Made by a program: the position numbers and the translations under genes. Shown here one piece after another: positions 23,691-26,635 of a DNA stretch of 26,635 nucleotides. Origin of the DNA: CAZMMV01 sp964567475. GTDB lineage: Bacteria; Bacillota; Clostridia; Tissierellales; Tissierellaceae. The notes beneath the pieces were generated by a model that saw nothing but the letters and a program-made list of their open reading frames with translations, did not search any database and was not told the origin of the DNA. The stretch spans positions 1-26,635 of the forward strand of contig CAZMMV010000016.1 in NCBI GenBank assembly GCA_964567475.1, in the 5' to 3' direction. Within the stretch, counting starts at the first letter, position 1, and every line of letters starts with the position of its first letter.

Positions 23691-24590
23691 TTATTGTTCG
23701 TCTAGCAATCTTTTTTCTAGTATTTGGTCAATATCAAAATTTTCTATTTGTAAATAATACTCTGCAGCATCTAATAAAGATTTCATAGGTACAGTTCCTA
23801 TAACTTCGCTACCTACTATATTTACACCATATCTTTTTGCTTCCATTTTTACCATTTCAAAAGCTTGATAAACTGCTGTCTTTTCATAATTTACCAGATT
23901 CATTGAAACTTGAGTCTGATTTCTTTCTTCTAGTTTTAATCCTATACCTTTTACAAATCTTAATCCGCCACCTATATGTCTTACTGTTTTTGCAATTTTA
24001 TTTGCAATTTCTACATCTGGCGTATCTAGATTTACATTAAATGCTACTAAAGGAACTCTTGCTCCTACAGCTGTACATCCACTTTTTACGTTCATCTCTT
24101 GAGGTCCAAAATCTGGTTTCCATTCTTCTTCTTTAATTTTTTCAAAGAAAGCTTCATATTGTCCCTTTCTTACTTTTGCAAGATTTTTTCTCTCAGGAAC
24201 TCTTGCTGCATCTTCGTATAAATATATAGGAATTCCCCAACTACCTATCTCAGCTCCTACTTCTTTTGCAACTTCAATACATTCATCAATAGTTATATTA
24301 GATACAGGTGTAAATGGTATAACATCTGTTGCCCCCATTCTTGGGTGAGCACCTTCATGTTTCGACATGTCTATAAGTTCTGCAGCTTTCTTAGCAGAAT
24401 TTATAGCAGCTTCTTTTACCTGATCTGGAGATCCTATCATTGTAAGAACTGTTCTATTGTGATCTTTGTCAGATGAATAGTCTAAAATTGTTATACCTTC
24501 AACTTTTCTAACTTCATCTATAATCTTTTCTACTAAGGCTTCGTCCCTACCTTCACTAAAATTTGGTACACATTCCATTAATTTTCTCAT
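23691..24590 (-). CDS. ftcD: glutamate formimidoyltransferase
   Basis: Moves the formimino group between N-formimino-L-glutamate and tetrahydrofolate, in histidine breakdown or related one-carbon metabolism. The 299-residue protein has the signature MECVPNFSEGRD and the catalytic His82 in HEGAHPRMGATDVIPF. GCTAVGARVPLVAFNVNLDT marks the second half of the transferase domain. It ends where the cyclodeaminase part of the mammalian fusion would begin, so it is the stand-alone bacterial type. AGGAGG precedes the first ATG. It lies 19 bp after the gltS gene, so glutamate transport and this reaction are probably co-expressed. No hut gene or cyclodeaminase is in view. Confidence 0.93.
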   Translation of the reverse strand: MRKLMECVPNFSEGRDEALVEKIIDEVRKVEGITILDYSSDKDHNRTVLTMIGSPDQVKEAAINSAKKAAELIDMSKHEGAHPRMGATDVIPFTPVSNITIDECIEVAKEVGAEIGSWGIPIYLYEDAARVPERKNLAKVRKGQYEAFFEKIKEEEWKPDFGPQEMNVKSGCTAVGARVPLVAFNVNLDTPDVEIANKIAKTVRHIGGGLRFVKGIGLKLEERNQTQVSMNLVNYEKTAVYQAFEMVKMEAKRYGVNIVGSEVIGTVPMKSLLDAAEYYLQIENFDIDQILEKRLLDEQ

Positions 24591-24609
24591 AATTACCTCC
24601 TAATTATTT

Positions 24610-25848
24610 TTAAGATAATTTCTCAACAAAGGTTCTTATAAACCATATTGTTTGTGGATGATATATAAGATCCACTAAAAATGCACCTACTATTGGAACT
24701 ATCATCATAGCTTTTCTACTCATTCCATATTTTTCATTAATAGCTGTCATATTAACTATTGCAGAAGGAGTAGCTCCTAAACTATGTCCACATAGTCCTG
24801 CACACATAACTGCAGCATCATAGTCCTTACCTAATATCCTAAATACAACAAAATAAGCTAACAATACTACTAGTACTAGTTGAAATAAAACTATCACTAA
24901 AACTCCACCTATTAATCCAGATAATTTCCAAATTTCTAAAGTCATAAGGGCCAGTGATAGATAAAGAACTAGCATAACATTGCCAATTTCATCTACTAAT
25001 TCAAAATCAAATTTATATAGATGAAACTTCTCATTTATATTTCTAACCATCATTGCAACAAACATGGCTCCTACATATGCAGGGAATCCCATATTTATTA
25101 TATCACTTATCCAATCGGATATTATAGTAGCCAAAGCCATACATATAATAATTGCAGATACATTTTTAATTATATCGAGAGGGCTTAGTTTATCCTCTGT
25201 ACTTACGTTAACATCTGCAATAGATGTATCAATATCTTCATCTATATTAGCTTTTAAGTTATTTTTTTCTATAAGTCTTCTGCCTAGTGGGCCACCTACA
25301 AGCACTGCAGAAACAAGGCCAAATGTAGCTGCTGCTGCCCCAACTAAAGGAGCAGCTTCATATCCCATATCATAGAAAGTATTTCCATACGACAATGCTC
25401 CACCGTGTCCACCAGCCATAGAAATAGCACTAGCAAGTAATCCATATGCTGTTTCTAGTCCAATTGCTTTTGAAATTGCTATACCAATTATATTCTGAAA
25501 TATTGAAATAACACCGGCTACAATCCAGTATGTGATCAATAATTTTCCACCTTTTTTAAGTAATTCAAAACTTGCTCCAAGTCCTACTGTTGTAAAAAAT
25601 GCAAGCATAAATGTGTCTTGAAATATATTTTGAAAGTTAAAAACAAATGTATTACTTGAATATCCAAACCAAGTAATAAACATAAATATAAATCCACCAA
25701 TAATTGCTGCTGGGATACAATATCTATCAAGTATTTTTATTTTATCTTTTACAAAATATCCAAAAAGTAATAATATTGCAGCAAAAGCTAATGTAACAAC
25801 TGAGTTTACATTAATTTCTGTAATTCCATTAATAATTTCAAAGTTCAT
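24610..25848 (-). CDS. gltS: sodium/glutamate symporter (ESS family)
   Basis: Imports glutamate with Na+. The 412-residue membrane protein has about ten or more hydrophobic segments in two repeats. The first repeat has the glycine-rich re-entrant loop SAISMAGGHGGALSYG, and the second has CAGLCGHSLGATPSAIVNM. A cytoplasmic hydrophilic loop lies at about 195-215. GGAGA precedes the ATG. It heads the transcript gltS-ftcD(-87-residue gene). It may return glutamate made by FtcD or take up a related acid; that is inference. Confidence 0.92.
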   Translation of the reverse strand: MNFEIINGITEINVNSVVTLAFAAILLLFGYFVKDKIKILDRYCIPAAIIGGFIFMFITWFGYSSNTFVFNFQNIFQDTFMLAFFTTVGLGASFELLKKGGKLLITYWIVAGVISIFQNIIGIAISKAIGLETAYGLLASAISMAGGHGGALSYGNTFYDMGYEAAPLVGAAAATFGLVSAVLVGGPLGRRLIEKNNLKANIDEDIDTSIADVNVSTEDKLSPLDIIKNVSAIIICMALATIISDWISDIINMGFPAYVGAMFVAMMVRNINEKFHLYKFDFELVDEIGNVMLVLYLSLALMTLEIWKLSGLIGGVLVIVLFQLVLVVLLAYFVVFRILGKDYDAAVMCAGLCGHSLGATPSAIVNMTAINEKYGMSRKAMMIVPIVGAFLVDLIYHPQTIWFIRTFVEKLS

Positions 25849-25953
25849 AATTTTCTCCTATTTATTGTTATTTTTAAATTCTGATAAATCTTTGTAGATT
25901 TTAACTGTTTACCTCCCTTTATAAATTTTAAATAAAACTTAAGACCACTACAC

Positions 25954-25959
25954 ATTATA
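25954..25959 (-). promoter_or_regulatory. possible extended -10 promoter of gltS
   Basis: The minus strand reads TGTTATAAT, an extended -10 box, about 106 bp before gltS. No good -35 box is visible. The leader between them is A-rich with no recognised riboswitch. Confidence 0.45.
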
Positions 25960-26020
25960 ACAAACTTTTCTATAAATTGAATGTATTATTATAAAATATT
26001 CATAAATAAATTAAATCAGA

Positions 26021-26064
26021 TATAAATAATAGCTACTTTAAAAGCAAAGTAGCTATTATTTATA
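26021..26064 (-). terminator. strong hairpin after the coiled-coil ORF
   Basis: Nineteen-base perfect arms around the loop AAAAGC, containing AATAATAGCTACTTT and its complement. It lies 14 bp past the coiled-coil stop, with T-rich flanks, and probably terminates that transcript. Confidence 0.65.
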
Positions 26065-26078
26065 TTATTACTATTCTA

Positions 26079-26483
26079 TTATTTTTCAAAAGCACTCTTA
26101 GTAAATAAACTTACATTCTTTTGTTTACTAAGATTATTTGATTCCATGTCATCATGTTCAGAATCTCTTCTTAGATTTTGAAATCTTTTTGCTTCTTCTC
26201 TATCACTTATTTGTCTTTGAAGAATTCGCATTTCTTCTAAAAGGTCAACATTTTTTGATTGTAAATTAGTTTTTTCTTCAATTAACTTTCTAATTTTAGC
26301 TTGATTGTCATCATATATAGACATAACATCTTGTATAGTACTTCCCTGAAGTTCCATTTGTGAAAGCATCTCACGAATATCTTCCTCTAAAGAGTGTATT
26401 TGTGCTATATATGATTCTGAGTTTTTCTTTAATAATAAAAGCTCTCTTTCTTGAACATGATTTTTTTCTATATGTTTGGTGTT
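26079..26483 (-). pseudogene. 3' remnant of a coiled-coil protein gene
   Basis: The minus-strand frame from about 26483 encodes some 134 residues dominated by heptad-like helix (NHVQERELLLLKKNSESYIA, LEEDIREMLSQMELQGS, LIEEKTNLQSKNVDLLEEM), then a polar tail ending FTKSAFEK. The only internal ATG with length (26369) has no ribosome binding site, and the frame runs without a start into sequence that matches a transposase in the other direction. It is therefore probably a gene that lost its 5' part. The family was not recognised; the C-terminal part of a MerR-like or other regulatory coiled-coil protein would fit. Confidence 0.5.
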
Positions 26484-26505
26484 AGTATAATATTGTAGAC
26501 ACGAT

Positions 26506-26635
26506 TTTCCGAATGCTATAAAATAATGGGTAACTGATATTACCTATATCCATACAATTAAAAATGGTTGGTGCTATCTAGCTTCTGTTATGGATCTTAA
26601 TAGTAGGAAGATAGTTGGATACTCTATGTCTAAAA
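26506..26635 (+). mobile_element. IS3-family transposase (OrfB) fragment at window edge
   Basis: From 26527 the plus strand reads WVTDITYIHTIKNG, WCYLASVMDLNSRKIVGYSM and runs off the edge. This is the start of the rve/DDE integrase core of IS3-family OrfB, with the first catalytic Asp at 26536-26538. Just upstream, FPNAIK then a TAA stop replaces the usual PN-x-x-W linker, so the gene is interrupted or decayed here. The N-terminal half of OrfB and OrfA are absent; the sequence before about 26506 belongs to the opposite-strand coiled-coil gene. Confidence 0.85.

Noticed and set aside
25860..25953. Riboswitch or leader peptide before gltS
   Set aside because: The leader is A-rich, has no conserved aptamer core and no convincing short frame behind its GGGAGG sequence.

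Overview
The base composition is strongly AT-rich, and the genes show strong AGGAGG-type ribosome binding sites, several TTG start codons and FabK instead of FabI. Together these point to a low-GC anaerobic Firmicute (Clostridia or Tissierellia). No species can be named from the sequence alone. Most genes lie on the minus strand. The window is mainly core metabolism with decayed or mobile DNA at both edges.

Left edge (1-585): a remnant of a DEAD/DEAH helicase that stops inside its Walker A motif, next to an imperfect 63-bp hairpin. From 586 to 11143 (minus) lies a complete type II fatty-acid synthesis operon in the order acpP-accB-accC-accD-accA-fabH-fabK-(second FabK-like flavoprotein)-fabD-fabG-fabF-fabZ-marR. 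It is driven by a consensus promoter (TTGACA, 17 bp, TATAAT) whose start point is covered by a 46-bp near-perfect palindrome. Neighbouring genes overlap or abut, so translation is probably coupled. The MarR gene at the tail is the likely operon repressor.

Divergent from this, on the plus strand (11204-12991), is a small marR-nitroreductase-flavin reductase operon. It has its own promoter, two tandem operator-like palindromes and a bidirectional terminator. A lipoprotein with a ComEC-like metallo-beta-lactamase domain and a C-terminal Cys/His module follows (12999-14096, minus).

From 14237 to 18119 (minus) is the riboflavin operon ribD-ribE-ribBA-ribH, under an FMN riboswitch followed by two successive intrinsic terminators. 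Next come a CGGC-domain protein and a probable degV-esterase-DUF1002 transcription unit, then a secreted C69 dipeptidase. After these lie a remnant of a small membrane protein, an unrecognised 87-residue protein, glutamate formimidoyltransferase (ftcD) and a sodium/glutamate symporter (gltS). The right edge holds the 3' part of a coiled-coil gene and, in the opposite direction, an IS3-family transposase fragment that runs off the window.

No tRNA, rRNA or CRISPR array was seen. I found no clearly new multi-gene system. The best leads are the Cys-rich second FabK-like protein inside the fatty-acid operon, the large palindromic operator, the double-terminator riboswitch leader and the small orphan protein beside ftcD.
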